Source: Pelomonas sp. Root1444
Lineage (GTDB): Bacteria > Pseudomonadota > Gammaproteobacteria > Burkholderiales > Burkholderiaceae_C
Assembly: GCF_001426885.1 (NCBI RefSeq)
Contig: NZ_LMFP01000003.1
Coordinates: 858,690 to 922,689 of the forward strand
Direction of reading: 5' to 3'
Length of the DNA stretch: 64,000 nucleotides
Under the pieces are notes generated by a model. The model made no database searches. It worked only from the letters and a program-made list of their open reading frames with translations, and was not told the DNA's origin. Positions 36,205 through 46,091 of this stretch are shown piece after piece; position 1 is the first letter of the stretch, and each line of letters begins with the position of its first letter. A program made the position numbers and the translations under genes.

Positions 36205-37275
36205 ATGACTGCCGACGACTCTCGCCCTTCCTCCATCCTCGCCGTCCAGCCCCTGGGCATGCCCTGGGAGACGCTGGACCCGTTCCTGTTCTGCGTCCAC
36301 CACGACGACGCCTACCCGCCGGGCAACGGCCGCCACGGGCCGGATGCGTCGCTGCTGTCGGGCCGGCAGATGGGCTCTGACTTCTCGGGAAAGGACGGCT
36401 GGAGCATGTACCACGGCCAGCAGGTGCCCGGCTTCCCGGCCCATCCGCACCGCGGCTTCGAGACCGTGACCATCGTGCGCCAGGGCCGTGTCGACCACGC
36501 CGACTCGCTCGGCGCCGGCGCGCGTTTCGGCGGCGGCGACGTGCAGTGGCTGACGGCCGGCAAGGGCATCGTCCACGCCGAGATGTTCCCGCTGCTGCGC
36601 ACCGACCAGCCCAACCCGTTGGAGCTGTTCCAGATCTGGCTCAACCTGCCGGCGGACAGCAAGATGGTCGAACCGCACTTCACGATGTTCTGGTCGCAGG
36701 ACATCCCGCGCCGCCGCTTCTTCGATGAAGCGGGGCACGCCACCGAGGTGGTGCTCATTGCCGGTGACCTGCCCGCCGCCACTCAGCCAGGTGGCGCCGG
36801 CAGGCCGCTGGCGCCGCCGCCCGACTCCTGGGCGTCACGGTCGCAATCGGACCTGGCCATTTGGACGCTGCGCATGGCGCCCGGCGCGCAATGGGTGCTG
36901 CCGGCGGCAGCGGGCGACGCCACGCGCCGCAAGCTTTATTTCTTCGCTGGCGCACAGCTCAAGGTCGACGGCCACGCGGTGCCCGCCGGCTCCGCCATCG
37001 AGGTGCGCGGCGGTGCCGCCGTCGCGCTGGTCAACGGTCCAGAACCCGCCGAGCTGCTGATGCTGCAAGGCCGCCCGATCGGCGAGCCGGTGGCCCAATA
37101 CGGCCCCTTCGTCATGAACACCGAGCAGGAGTTGCGACAGGCGTTCGAGGACTACCGGCGCACGGAGTTCGGCGGCTGGCCCTGGCCCGATGCGGCGCCG
37201 GTCCACGGCGACGACGGGAGCCGATTCGCCCGGCATGCCGACGGCCGGATGGAACGGCACCCGGCCGAGGAATAG
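36205..37275 (+). CDS. Pirin family protein
   Basis: 356 residues, bicupin. The N-terminal cupin has the pirin metal motif region FPAHPHRGFETVTIVRQGRVDHADSLG (His-rich), WLTAGKGIVHAEMF with the fourth ligand, and LFQIWLNLP. The C-terminal cupin covers about 200-300, ending in LMLQGRPIGEPVAQYGPFVMNT. Pirins range from quercetinase activity to transcription cofactors. The protein is ~60 residues longer than usual, with a tail (EFGGWPWPDAAPVHG) that is a common extension. A decayed copy of its first codons lies at 29991. Confidence 0.9.
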   Translation: MTADDSRPSSILAVQPLGMPWETLDPFLFCVHHDDAYPPGNGRHGPDASLLSGRQMGSDFSGKDGWSMYHGQQVPGFPAHPHRGFETVTIVRQGRVDHADSLGAGARFGGGDVQWLTAGKGIVHAEMFPLLRTDQPNPLELFQIWLNLPADSKMVEPHFTMFWSQDIPRRRFFDEAGHATEVVLIAGDLPAATQPGGAGRPLAPPPDSWASRSQSDLAIWTLRMAPGAQWVLPAAAGDATRRKLYFFAGAQLKVDGHAVPAGSAIEVRGGAAVALVNGPEPAELLMLQGRPIGEPVAQYGPFVMNTEQELRQAFEDYRRTEFGGWPWPDAAPVHGDDGSRFARHADGRMERHPAEE

Positions 37276-37297
37276 GCGGCCACGCCCGGCGGGCCGG

Positions 37298-38668
37298 TCA
37301 GCTGCCGTCGGGCTGCCACAGCTCGCGCATCGCCGCCTCGAAGGCGTCGCCCACGCGCTGCGGCGCGCGCCAGGGCCGCGCGCGGCCGGCCACCCAGACC
37401 GATTGCCACGGCGAGCCGTTGCTGCCGAAGACGACCGCGTCCAGCAGTGCCTCGTCGGGCAGGCCGCGCAGGCCGTCGGCCTCGCGGTTGAGCACCAGCG
37501 CGTCGGCGCGGGCGCCGGGCGTCAGGCCCCAGGCCGCAAAGCCGGCCGCGCGGGCACCGCCGGTGGCGGCCGCATCGAACAGGCGCGCCGCGCTGGACGG
37601 CTGCATGCCGGGCAACGATGCGATGTTGCGCTGGCGGCGCAGCAGCCGCTGGCCGTACTCCAGCCAGCGCAGCTCCTCCACCCAGCCCCGCGTGACCTGG
37701 CTGTCCGACCCCACTGTCAGCGGCACGCCGGCCGCGAGCCAGCGTGGCAGGTCGGCCAGGCCGTCGCCCAGGTTGGCCTCGGTGCCGGGGCAGATGACGA
37801 TGCCGGCGCCGCTCGAAGCCACGGCCTCGATCTCGGCCGGCTCGGCGTGCGTGGCATGCACCAACTGCCAGCGCGGGTCGAGATGACCCTGCTCGGCCAA
37901 CCATTGCAGCGGGCGCTTGCCGGTGGCCTGCAGGCAGTCGGCCACCTCGGTGGTTTGTTCGGCGATGTGGATGTGGATGGGCAGGTCCGCACCGCCGACC
38001 AGGCCCAGCAGCCGCGCGATGTCGGCCGCCGAGGCACCCCGCAGCGAATGCAGCGCCACGCCGGCATTGACGCGCGGCAGGCCCGCGGCCATGACGCGCT
38101 GGCAGGCCCGCCAGGCCCAATCCGCGTCGGCGGCGAAGCGGTGCTGGTCGGCGCGCAGGCCGTCTGCGCCGAAACCACTGCGCGTGTAGACCACCGGCAG
38201 CAGCGTCAGGCCGATGCCGACGTCCTCGGCCGCCGCGGCCAGCGCCCAGGCCATGTCGAGCTCGTCGTCGAAGTCCTGACCCTCCGCAGCATGGTGCAGG
38301 TAGTGGAACTCGCAGACCTGCGTGTAGCCGCCGCGCAGCAGCTCGGCATACAGCTGGCTGGCCACCGCGCGCAGCTGCTGCGGCGAGATGCGCAAGGCCA
38401 GCGCATACATGCGATCGCGCCAGCTCCAGAAGTCGTCCTGCCCGGCGTCGCGGCGCTCGGCCAGGCCCACGAAGGCGCGCTGGAAAGCGTGGCTGTGCGC
38501 GTTGACGAGGCTGGGGATCAGCGGGCCGGCCAGCTTCTCGGCCTCCGGCGGCAGTGCCGTGTTGACGGTGATCTCGGCCCAGTGGCCGGTCGCATCCACC
38601 GTCAGCAGCACGTCGCGCTGCCAGCGGCCGTCCACCCAGGCCAGCGGGGCGTGGAGTCGCTTCAGCAT
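37298..38668 (-). CDS. hutF: Formimidoylglutamate deiminase HutF
   Basis: 456 residues of the amidohydrolase superfamily. It deiminates N-formimidoyl-L-glutamate to N-formyl-L-glutamate, the branch that leads to HutG. The metal-site residues are visible: NAHSHAFQRA, HIHIAEQ, LVHATHAE and VGSDSQVTR. FHYLHHAAEG is typical of the HutF subgroup. The ATG at 38668 gives the usual N-terminus (LKRLHAPLAWVDG). It is separated from hutG by a 155-base gap that holds a GC palindrome. Confidence 0.95.
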   Translation of the reverse strand: MLKRLHAPLAWVDGRWQRDVLLTVDATGHWAEITVNTALPPEAEKLAGPLIPSLVNAHSHAFQRAFVGLAERRDAGQDDFWSWRDRMYALALRISPQQLRAVASQLYAELLRGGYTQVCEFHYLHHAAEGQDFDDELDMAWALAAAAEDVGIGLTLLPVVYTRSGFGADGLRADQHRFAADADWAWRACQRVMAAGLPRVNAGVALHSLRGASAADIARLLGLVGGADLPIHIHIAEQTTEVADCLQATGKRPLQWLAEQGHLDPRWQLVHATHAEPAEIEAVASSGAGIVICPGTEANLGDGLADLPRWLAAGVPLTVGSDSQVTRGWVEELRWLEYGQRLLRRQRNIASLPGMQPSSAARLFDAAATGGARAAGFAAWGLTPGARADALVLNREADGLRGLPDEALLDAVVFGSNGSPWQSVWVAGRARPWRAPQRVGDAFEAAMRELWQPDGS

Positions 38669-38704
38669 GGCAGCGCCGCCCGGCCGCCCGAAGGCGCTGG
38701 CGCG

Positions 38705-38717
38705 CCCCCGCGGGGGG
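38705..38717. repeat. GC palindrome (CCCCCGCGGGGGG) between hutG and hutF
   Basis: CCCCCGCGGGGGG lies in the 155-base hutG-hutF gap, within a GC-rich, hairpin-forming stretch (with GTCCAGTGGAC near 38737). Similar cores occur at 12681 and 57944. It is in the hut operon mRNA and may affect how much of the transcript reaches hutF. Confidence 0.55.
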
Positions 38718-38822
38718 CTGATCCCGCGCACGCACCGTCCAGTGGACGGCGTGTGGCTGGCGAAGAACCGGGCTGGCCCGGTGCGGCCTGCAAGGCGTCG
38801 AGCAAGGCGAGCGTGTGGGCTG

Positions 38823-39623
38823 TCACCCGTTGCATGCGAGCATCTCCGTCAACATCTGTTCGATCAGCGGTGCCACCTCGGCGGCCGCGGTTTCGTCGTA
38901 GGCGGTGCGCGGGTCCAGCGCTTCGTCCATGTAGCAGCGCTGGCACATCTCCAGTTGCACCGCATGCACGCCCTGCCCCGGCTGGCCGTAGTGGCGCGTG
39001 ATGTAGCCGCCCTTGAAGCGCCCGTCGACGACATGGCTGAACTTCGTCTGCCCGGCCAGCAACGCGGCCAGCCGCTCGGTGATGGCAGGCGCGCAGGCCG
39101 CGCCGTCGGCGGTGCCGAGGTTCAGCGCCGGCAGCTCGCCCTCGAACAGCCAGGGCAGCTCGGAGCGGATGCTGTGGCCGTCGAACAGCAGCGCATGGCC
39201 GTGCTCGGTGCGCAGGCGCGCAAGCTCCGCCGCCAGCGCCGCGTGATAGGGCCGCCAGTAGGCCTCGCGGCGTGCGGCGACGGCCGCAGCATCGAGCTCG
39301 GCGCCGTCCAGGTAGAGCGGGTCGTCGGTGAAGAAGCGCGTCGGCACCAGGCCGGTGCCGCCCGCGGCGCCGGGGTAGAGCGGCTGGTCGTCGGGCGGCC
39401 GGTTGAGGTCGATGACGTAGCGGCTGTAGCGCGGCACGATGAGGCTGGCACCGAGCGCCTGGGCGATGGGCCGGTACAGCCGCTCCAGGTGCCAGTCGCT
39501 GTCCTCGCTGATCAGCGCACGCGGCACCAGGCGTTCGCCGATCTCCGGCGGGATCTCGGTGCCGACATGCGGCAGGCTGATCAGCAGCGGCACGCGGCCC
39601 TGCTGCAGTTGGAAAACGCTCAT
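38823..39623 (-). CDS. hutG: N-formylglutamate deformylase HutG
   Basis: 266 residues of the N-formylglutamate amidohydrolase family. It makes glutamate and formate from N-formylglutamate. Landmarks are [34 protein letters not shown] and [18 protein letters not shown], then [26 protein letters not shown]. The latter two blocks hold the likely metal and substrate residues. The start at 39623 overlaps the hutI stop by four bases. Confidence 0.95.
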   Translation of the reverse strand: MSVFQLQQGRVPLLISLPHVGTEIPPEIGERLVPRALISEDSDWHLERLYRPIAQALGASLIVPRYSRYVIDLNRPPDDQPLYPGAAGGTGLVPTRFFTDDPLYLDGAELDAAAVAARREAYWRPYHAALAAELARLRTEHGHALLFDGHSIRSELPWLFEGELPALNLGTADGAACAPAITERLAALLAGQTKFSHVVDGRFKGGYITRHYGQPGQGVHAVQLEMCQRCYMDEALDPRTAYDETAAAEVAPLIEQMLTEMLACNG

Positions 39624-40819
39624 GCTCCTCCCCGGAGGCCTTGTTGGACCCGCTCTTTCAGCGGGTTATGACCGAAGCATGCTGCCAGCTCGCGCGGATG
39701 TTCGCCATCCCAGACGCAGAAATCGGCGCGCTGCCCTGCCACGAGCCGGCCGCGGTCCGCCAGGCCCAGCGCCCGCGCGCCGTTGACCGTCAGGCCGCGC
39801 AGCGCCTCCTCTGGCGTCAGCCGGAACAGCACGCAGGCCATGTTCAGCATCAGCAGCGGCGACAGCGTCGGCGAGCTGCCGGGGTTGTGGTCGGTGGCGA
39901 TGGCGATGGGCACGCCGGCCTCGCGCAGCGCTGCAATCGGCGGCAGCTGGGTCTCGCGCAGCGCATAGAAGGCGCCCGGCAGCAGCACGGCGACGGTGCC
40001 GGCCTGCGCGAGCGCCTGCACGCCGGCCGGGCTGAGGTATTCGAGGTGGTCGCAGGACAGCGCGCGGTGCGCGGCCGCGAGCTGGGCGCCGCCCTGGTCG
40101 CTCAGCTGCTCGGCATGCAGCTTGACGGGCAGGCCCAGGCGCCGGGCCGCGTCGAACACGCGCGCGACCTGCGCCGGGCTGAAGGCGATGTGCTCGCAGA
40201 AGGCGTCGACCGCGTCCACCAGCCCCTGCTCGAACAGGTCGGGCAGCCACAGGCAGACGGCGGCGATGTAGTCGTCGGCATCGGCGAACTCGGGCGGCAG
40301 CGCATGGGCGGCGAGGTAGGTGGTGCGCACCGTCAGGCCCAGGCCTTGCAGCTGGCGCGCAACGCGCAGCATGCGCGCCTCGGTCGCGGCGTCCAGGCCG
40401 TAGCCCGACTTGACCTCCAGCGTCGTGACGCCCTCGGCCATCAGCGCCCGCGCGCGCTTGGTGGCCGCGGCCAGCAGCTCGGCCTCGCTGGCCGCGCGCG
40501 TGGCAGCCACGGTCGAGCGGATGCCACCGCCCGCCTTGGCGATGTCGGCGTAGCTGGCGCCATGCAGACGCTGCTCGAACTCATGGGCGCGGCTGCCGCC
40601 GTAGACAAGGTGAGTGTGGCAGTCGACGAGGCCGGGCGTGACCAGCGCACCGTCCAGCTCGATGAGCTCGGCAGCGGCGGCCTCAGGCGGCAATTCGGCC
40701 ACGGGGCCGACCCAGCGCAGCGTGTCGCCGTCCACCAGCAAGGCGCCGTCGTCGATCAGCCCCCAGCCGCTGTCGCCGGCCAGCGTGCACAGCCGGCCGC
40801 CGTGCCACAACTGCATCAC
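39620..40819 (-). CDS. hutI: Imidazolonepropionase HutI
   Basis: 399 residues. It hydrolyses 4-imidazolone-5-propanoate to N-formimidoyl-L-glutamate. The amidohydrolase metal site is present: [46 protein letters not shown] and [13 protein letters not shown]. The GxSY segment near residue 80 ([15 protein letters not shown]) is diagnostic for HutI. Its start overlaps hutD by four bases. Confidence 0.96.
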   Translation of the reverse strand: MMQLWHGGRLCTLAGDSGWGLIDDGALLVDGDTLRWVGPVAELPPEAAAAELIELDGALVTPGLVDCHTHLVYGGSRAHEFEQRLHGASYADIAKAGGGIRSTVAATRAASEAELLAAATKRARALMAEGVTTLEVKSGYGLDAATEARMLRVARQLQGLGLTVRTTYLAAHALPPEFADADDYIAAVCLWLPDLFEQGLVDAVDAFCEHIAFSPAQVARVFDAARRLGLPVKLHAEQLSDQGGAQLAAAHRALSCDHLEYLSPAGVQALAQAGTVAVLLPGAFYALRETQLPPIAALREAGVPIAIATDHNPGSSPTLSPLLMLNMACVLFRLTPEEALRGLTVNGARALGLADRGRLVAGQRADFCVWDGEHPRELAACFGHNPLKERVQQGLRGGA

Positions 40820-41364
40820 TCACCACTCCAGGTCAGCCACCAGGCATGGCTGCCGGTGACGTCGGGGCCGGTGAAGACGCAGCTCTGCACGGCCGGCGCC
40901 TCGCACCAGGCCAGTGTCAGCGGCGCCAGCGGCATGGCGCGGTGGCCGTGTTCCAGCAGGCCGCCTTCGACGGTGAACAGGCCCACCCAAGGCGTGCGCG
41001 GCAGCAACACATGGCTGGCCGATTGGACATCCAGGTTGCCGCGCCGCTCCATCACGTTGAAGACCTCGGTCTCGCCCTTGATGAGCTCCGCCGCGGGGGC
41101 CAGGCCGCCGTCGAAGCGCAGCGGCTCGTCGCCCAGGCTTTGCGGCCAGTCGAACAGCCGCAGGCCGGCGCCGCCGATGACGGCCAGCCAGCGGTGCACG
41201 CCGGGGAAGGCCGAGAAGGGCCCGTCGCGCTCGACACGGGCGACGCTGATGCGCAATGCCCAATCATGCGCATGCGGCCAGGCGAGCAACTCGCGGGTGG
41301 TGCCGCCCTGGTTCTTCCAGGCCTGCGGCTCGACGTCGGCCGCGCTGACCCTGCTCCAACTCAT
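40816..41364 (-). CDS. hutD: HutD family protein
   Basis: 182 residues. HutD is a cupin-like protein found in many hut operons. In Pseudomonas it is thought to keep urocanate or formylglutamate at safe levels, with no proven enzymatic activity. Here the family start [31 protein letters not shown] and FNVMERRG are visible. It lies between hutC and hutI, coupled to hutI by an ATGA overlap. Confidence 0.9.
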   Translation of the reverse strand: MSWSRVSAADVEPQAWKNQGGTTRELLAWPHAHDWALRISVARVERDGPFSAFPGVHRWLAVIGGAGLRLFDWPQSLGDEPLRFDGGLAPAAELIKGETEVFNVMERRGNLDVQSASHVLLPRTPWVGLFTVEGGLLEHGHRAMPLAPLTLAWCEAPAVQSCVFTGPDVTGSHAWWLTWSGE

Positions 41365-41427
41365 GTTCTTGTCCTTACGCCTCGCTCCGGGTAGCTGCGC
41401 ATTCTCCGCAGCTCCAGGCGACGAAGC

Positions 41428-42147
41428 TCATGCCGAGAAGCTCCCTTGCAATTGGTAACGTACTCCGGGGTGGGTCAGCTTGACGCTGGTGACGGCGACC
41501 CCGCGGCTGTAGGTGATGCGCTTGACCACCAGGCAGGGGTCGCGCCGGTTGATGCCCAGCAGCTTGGCCTCCACCTCGCCCGGCAGCGCCGCCTCGATCA
41601 TGTAGCGCGCCTCGGACAGCGGCGCAACGTCGAGCAGGTAATGCGTCGGCGTGATGCGGGTGAAGTCCTGCGACAGATAGTCCGGCGCGCAGGCCGGGTT
41701 GACGGCGCGCTCCTCGCACTGGATGACGACGCCGTTCTCCAGGTGCGTGATGAGGCTGAGGAACACCGGCGCGCCGCGCTTGAGGCCCAGCTCGGCCGCC
41801 TGCTGGGGCGTGGCCTTCCCGCGGGTCAGCGCGTGCACGCGGGCCTCGTGCGTGCCGCCGCGCTCGACGATCTCCTCGTGCACGTCGCGCACGTTCAGCG
41901 TCGACGAGATGCGGTGCAGCTGGGCGACGAAGCTGCCGACCCCCTGCACCCGCTCGATCAGTCCCTCCTGCACCAGCTCGCGCAGCGCCCGGTTGACCGT
42001 CATACGGCTGACCTCGAACTGGGTCACGAGGGCACCCTCGCTGGGCAGCAGGTCGCCAGCCACCCAGTGGCCGCTGGAGATGCCTTCCCGCAGATGGTTC
42101 TTGACCTTGAGGTACTGCGGTTCTGGACTGGTGGCGGCTCTGGACAT
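41428..42147 (-). CDS. hutC: Histidine utilisation repressor HutC
   Basis: 239 residues, GntR family of the HutC/UTRA type. The winged helix is at about 15-80 (LREGISSGHWVAGDLLPSE, ALVTQFEVSRMTVNRALRELV). The UTRA effector domain follows (RVHALTRGKATPQQAAEL, PAPAYLSQDFTRITPTHYLL type). Urocanate is the usual inducer. It is divergent from hutU, with a TTGT-ATAG-ACAA site in between, and is first gene of the minus-strand hutC-D-I-G-F unit, 63 bases before hutD. Confidence 0.94.
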   Translation of the reverse strand: MSRAATSPEPQYLKVKNHLREGISSGHWVAGDLLPSEGALVTQFEVSRMTVNRALRELVQEGLIERVQGVGSFVAQLHRISSTLNVRDVHEEIVERGGTHEARVHALTRGKATPQQAAELGLKRGAPVFLSLITHLENGVVIQCEERAVNPACAPDYLSQDFTRITPTHYLLDVAPLSEARYMIEAALPGEVEAKLLGINRRDPCLVVKRITYSRGVAVTSVKLTHPGVRYQLQGSFSA

Positions 42148-42160
42148 GCGGCCATCCTAG

Positions 42161-42189
42161 TTGACTTGACTTGTATAGACAACTAGAGT
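42161..42189 (+). promoter_or_regulatory. hutU promoter with HutC operator between -35 and -10
   Basis: TTGACT (42161-42166) and TAGAGT (42184-42189) are exactly 17 bases apart, a good sigma-70 layout. TTGT-ATAG-ACAA (42171-42182) fills the spacer and agrees with the known HutC-type site built on TTGTATxxACAA. HutC bound there would block RNA polymerase directly. The same site is only 24 bases upstream of the hutC start, so autorepression is likely too. Confidence 0.75.
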
Positions 42190-42212
42190 CCGCCCCACTT
42201 TCAGGAGATGCC

Positions 42213-43874
42213 ATGACCGCCCTGCCCCGCCCTGTGAAGGCCCCCACCGGCACGCAGCTCAGCTGCAAGAGCTGGCTGACCGAGGCGGCCTACCGCATGC
42301 TGCAGAACAACCTCGACCCGGCCGTGGCCGAGAACCCGGACGCGCTGGTCGTCTACGGCGGCATCGGCAAGGCCGCGCGCAACTGGGACGCCTTCGACGC
42401 CATCCTCGAGGCGCTGCGACAACTGGAGGACGACGAGACGCTGCTGATCCAGTCCGGCAAACCGGTGGGCGTGTTCCGCACGCATGCCGATGCGCCGCGG
42501 GTGCTGCTCGCCAACTCCAACCTCGTGCCGGCCTGGGCGACCTGGGAGCACTTCCACGAACTGGACCGCAAGGGCCTGATGATGTACGGCCAGATGACCG
42601 CAGGCAGCTGGATCTACATCGGCAGCCAGGGCATCGTGCAGGGCACGTACGAGACCTTCGTCGAGGCGGCCCGGCAGCACTACGGCGGTGTGGCCAAGGG
42701 CAAGTGGGTGTTGACGGCCGGCCTGGGCGGCATGGGCGGCGCGCAGCCGCTGGCGGCCACCTTCGCGGGCTTCTGCTCGCTGAACATCGAATGCCAGCAG
42801 TCGCGCATCGACTTCCGGCTGAAGACCCGCTACGTGGACGAGCAGGCACGCGACCTGGACGACGCCTTGGCCCGCATCCACGCCCACACGGCCGCTGGCC
42901 GCGCGGTGTCCGTCGCGCTGCTGGGCAATGCGGCCGAGGTGCTGCCGGAGCTGGTCAGGCGGGGCGTCAAGCCCGACCTGGTCACCGACCAGACCAGCGC
43001 CCACGACCTCATCCACGGCTACTGCCCACCGGGCTGGAGCGTCGAGCAGTGGAAGGCTGCGGCCGCCGAGCCGGCGCGCCATGCCGAACTGAAATCCGCT
43101 GCCGCCGCCGGCTGTGCCGTGCACGTGCAGGCCATGCTGGCCTTCAAGGCGAACGGCATCCCGACCGTCGACTACGGCAACAACATCCGCCAGGTCGCCA
43201 AGGACCAGGGCGTGGCCAACGCCTTCGACTTCCCCGGCTTCGTGCCCGCCTACGTGAGGCCGCTGTTCTGTGAGGGCAAGGGCCCGTTCCGCTGGGTGGC
43301 ACTGTCGGGCGACGCCGAGGACATCCGCAAGACCGACGCCAAGCTCAAGGAGCTGTTCCCCAGGCACGAGGCCCTGCACCGCTGGCTGGACATGGCCGCC
43401 GAGCGCATCGCCTTCCAGGGCCTGCCGGCACGCATCTGCTGGCTGGGCCTGGGCGAGCGCCACATCGCCGGCCTGGCCTTCAACGAAATGGTCAGGACCG
43501 GCGAGCTGAAGGCCCCAATAGTCATCGGCCGCGACCACCTGGACAGCGGCTCGGTCGCCAGCCCCAACCGCGAGACCGAGGGCATGAAGGACGGCTCGGA
43601 CGCCGTGTCCGACTGGCCGCTGCTGAACGCGCTGCTCAACACCGCCGGCGGCGCGACCTGGGTCAGCCTGCACCATGGCGGCGGCGTCGGCATGGGCTAT
43701 TCGCAGCACTCGGGTGTCGTCATCGTCTGCGACGGCACGGACGCTGCCGCGAAGCGCATCGAGCGGGTGCTGTGGAACGACCCTGGCACCGGCGTCATGC
43801 GCCATGCCGATGCGGGCTATGAATCGGCCGTCGCCTGCGCCCAGAAGAACGAACTGAACCTGCCCTCGCTATGA
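42213..43874 (+). CDS. hutU: Urocanate hydratase HutU
   Basis: 553 residues, the normal length. It hydrates urocanate to 4-imidazolone-5-propanoate using bound NAD. Seen are [18 protein letters not shown] near the N-terminus, the nucleotide-binding [12 protein letters not shown], the [16 protein letters not shown] segment and active-site Cys region, and [17 protein letters not shown] at the C-terminus. The ATG at 42213 has AGGAG 6 bases upstream. HutH follows with an ATGA overlap. Confidence 0.96.
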   Translation: MTALPRPVKAPTGTQLSCKSWLTEAAYRMLQNNLDPAVAENPDALVVYGGIGKAARNWDAFDAILEALRQLEDDETLLIQSGKPVGVFRTHADAPRVLLANSNLVPAWATWEHFHELDRKGLMMYGQMTAGSWIYIGSQGIVQGTYETFVEAARQHYGGVAKGKWVLTAGLGGMGGAQPLAATFAGFCSLNIECQQSRIDFRLKTRYVDEQARDLDDALARIHAHTAAGRAVSVALLGNAAEVLPELVRRGVKPDLVTDQTSAHDLIHGYCPPGWSVEQWKAAAAEPARHAELKSAAAAGCAVHVQAMLAFKANGIPTVDYGNNIRQVAKDQGVANAFDFPGFVPAYVRPLFCEGKGPFRWVALSGDAEDIRKTDAKLKELFPRHEALHRWLDMAAERIAFQGLPARICWLGLGERHIAGLAFNEMVRTGELKAPIVIGRDHLDSGSVASPNRETEGMKDGSDAVSDWPLLNALLNTAGGATWVSLHHGGGVGMGYSQHSGVVIVCDGTDAAAKRIERVLWNDPGTGVMRHADAGYESAVACAQKNELNLPSL

Positions 43875-45376
43875 AACTCATCCCCGGACAACTCACGCTC
43901 GCCCAACTCGCCGACATCGCAGCCAGCCGCGCCGCACTGCAGCTCGACGACTGGGCGCCGGTCGACCAGAGCGCCGCGCTGGTCGCGGCGGCGGCCGCGG
44001 GCGACGCGCCCGTCTACGGCGTCAACACCGGCTTCGGCAAGCTGGCCAGCACCCGGATCGCGAAAGACCAGCTCGCGCAGCTGCAGCTCAACCTGATCCG
44101 CAGTCACTCGGTGGGCGTGGGCGCGCCGATGTCACCCGAGGTGGTGCGGCTGATGCTGGCCACGAAGGCCGGCAGCCTGGCGCGTGGCTTCTCGGGCGTG
44201 CGGCGGGCCGTGATCACGGCATTGCTGGACGCCTTCAACGCCGGCTTCATCCCTTATGTGCCGGCGCAGGGCTCGGTCGGCGCGAGCGGCGACCTCGCGC
44301 CGCTGGCCCACCTGACGCTCGCGCTGATGGGCGAAGGCGAAGCCCTGGTGGCGGGCCAACGCGTGCCGGCGCGCGACGAGCTGGCGCGCCTGGGCCTGCA
44401 GCCGCTGACGCTGGCCGCCAAGGAAGGGCTGGCGCTGATCAACGGCACGCAGGCCAGCACGGCACTGGCGCTGCATGCGCTGCTGCGCTTCGAAGGCCTG
44501 TTCGCGACGGCGCTGGCAAGCGGCGCGATGACGCTGGATGCGGCGCGCGGCAGCGACGGCCCTTTCGATGCGCGCATTCACGCCGTTCGTGGCCAGCCAG
44601 GGCAGATGGAGGTGGCCGGCGTCTACCGCGAGCTGCTCGCCGGCAGCGCCATCCGCGCCAGCCATCGCGAGGGTGATGAGCGCGTGCAGGACCCGTATTG
44701 CCTGCGCTGCCAGCCGCAGGTCATGGGCGCCTGCCTGGACCAGGCGCGACATGCGGCCCAGGTGCTGGTGCGCGAGGCCAACGCGGTGACCGACAACCCG
44801 CTGGTGTTCGACGACGTGATGATCAGCGGCGGCAACTTCCACGCCGAGCCGGTGGCGTTCGCGGCGGACAACCTGGCGCTAGCCATTGCCGAAGTCGGCG
44901 CCATCGCCGAGCGCCGCATCGCGATGCTGATCGACCCGGGCATCTCGCGCCTGCCGCCGTTCCTGACTGCCGACGCCGGCCTGCACAGCGGCTTCATGAT
45001 CGCCCACGTGACCGCGGCCGCGCTGGCCAGCGAGAACAAGAGCCTGGCCCACCCGGCCAGCGTCGACAGCCTGCCGACCAGCGCCAACCAGGAGGACCAT
45101 GTCTCCATGGCCACCTTCGCCGGTCGCCGCCTGCACGCGATGCTGGACAACACCGCGCACATCATCGCCATCGAGATGCTGGCCGCGGCGCAGGGCATCG
45201 ACTTCCTGCGGCCGCTGCAGAGCTCCGCGCCGGTCGAGGCCTTGCACACACGACTGCGCGCCGACTGCGCCAGCAGCCCGGCGGACCACTACCTGGCGCC
45301 CGACATCGAGCGGGCTGCGGCGCTGGTGCAGGCCGGCGTGCTGCAGCCTCCGCACGCACCGCGCTTCAATGGCTAG
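43871..45376 (+). CDS. hutH: Histidine ammonia-lyase HutH
   Basis: 501 residues. It converts L-histidine to urocanate and ammonia, the first hut step. The MIO prosthetic group forms from Ala-Ser-Gly at 138-140 in [15 protein letters not shown]. Other conserved blocks are [39 protein letters not shown] and NQEDHVSMA. Its 3' end overlaps the convergent downstream gene by 11 bases. Confidence 0.97.
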   Translation: MKLIPGQLTLAQLADIAASRAALQLDDWAPVDQSAALVAAAAAGDAPVYGVNTGFGKLASTRIAKDQLAQLQLNLIRSHSVGVGAPMSPEVVRLMLATKAGSLARGFSGVRRAVITALLDAFNAGFIPYVPAQGSVGASGDLAPLAHLTLALMGEGEALVAGQRVPARDELARLGLQPLTLAAKEGLALINGTQASTALALHALLRFEGLFATALASGAMTLDAARGSDGPFDARIHAVRGQPGQMEVAGVYRELLAGSAIRASHREGDERVQDPYCLRCQPQVMGACLDQARHAAQVLVREANAVTDNPLVFDDVMISGGNFHAEPVAFAADNLALAIAEVGAIAERRIAMLIDPGISRLPPFLTADAGLHSGFMIAHVTAAALASENKSLAHPASVDSLPTSANQEDHVSMATFAGRRLHAMLDNTAHIIAIEMLAAAQGIDFLRPLQSSAPVEALHTRLRADCASSPADHYLAPDIERAAALVQAGVLQPPHAPRFNG

Positions 45377-46022
45377 GCACACATCTCAACGCGTTGCGCC
45401 TCCTGCGCTGCAGGGTTCCAGCGATGACCATGAAGCCCGAGGCATACAGCCACCCGGCCGGCGGCGCGGGAACAGCGGACGCAACGAAGTTGTCCAGGTA
45501 GGTGTTGTTCGCGTCAGCGGTCGTGGACGCCAGCACGTAGGCGATCGGGGTGCTGGCTGAAACGACCGTCGTTCGCGCAACGACGCCACGCGGCAGGAAA
45601 GCGGTCGTGGCCGTAGCCAGCAGCTCACCAGCGCCGCTGAACGCGCGCAGCAAACCCTGGGTTTGCGGATCGCCGAGGACATCGCAGCATCCGATGAAGT
45701 CGATCGCCACCGCATGGATCGTGACGCCGAAGTCGGCCCGCAGGACGCCGCTGCCGTAGTTGAAGAGCGGCCCTTCGCCCAAGGCCGAAGCGGCACCGAA
45801 CACGCGGGAGCCCGTGCTCGCCGTGCCGCCATAGGTGCCGGACGAGATGATCTCGAAGTCCGGCCTCTCCGCGCCGTCGAACATGGCCAGCGACAGCGTC
45901 ACGCCCGGCGCAGCATGCGTCAGCGCCGCCCTCAACGGGTAGTCGTCCGGTTCGACACGGACGTCGGCTGCGGCCGCGGCGCAGAACGCGAGTGCGGCGA
46001 TCCCCAAGGCAAGTTGCTTCAT
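45366..46022 (-). CDS. Secreted protein with VPxP-type C-terminal sorting signal
   Basis: 218 residues: signal peptide [19 protein letters not shown], a beta-rich body ([35 protein letters not shown], with CC near 112), and a C-terminal [14 protein letters not shown] with a hydrophobic span and RRRR cluster. This is the layout of PEP-CTERM/VPLPA-type exosortase substrates, though the tail continues for ten residues after the arginines. The body resembles small PEP-CTERM proteins of unknown function. No exosortase gene is in the window. Confidence 0.65.
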   Translation of the reverse strand: MKQLALGIAALAFCAAAAADVRVEPDDYPLRAALTHAAPGVTLSLAMFDGAERPDFEIISSGTYGGTASTGSRVFGAASALGEGPLFNYGSGVLRADFGVTIHAVAIDFIGCCDVLGDPQTQGLLRAFSGAGELLATATTAFLPRGVVARTTVVSASTPIAYVLASTTADANNTYLDNFVASAVPAPPAGWLYASGFMVIAGTLQRRRRNALRCVPSH

Positions 46023-46091
46023 GACATCGGAGTCTGAGCGCGGGCGCGCATGGCGCCCACCCTGCGGGATAGGGGTGGGCAGCGCGAAGAC

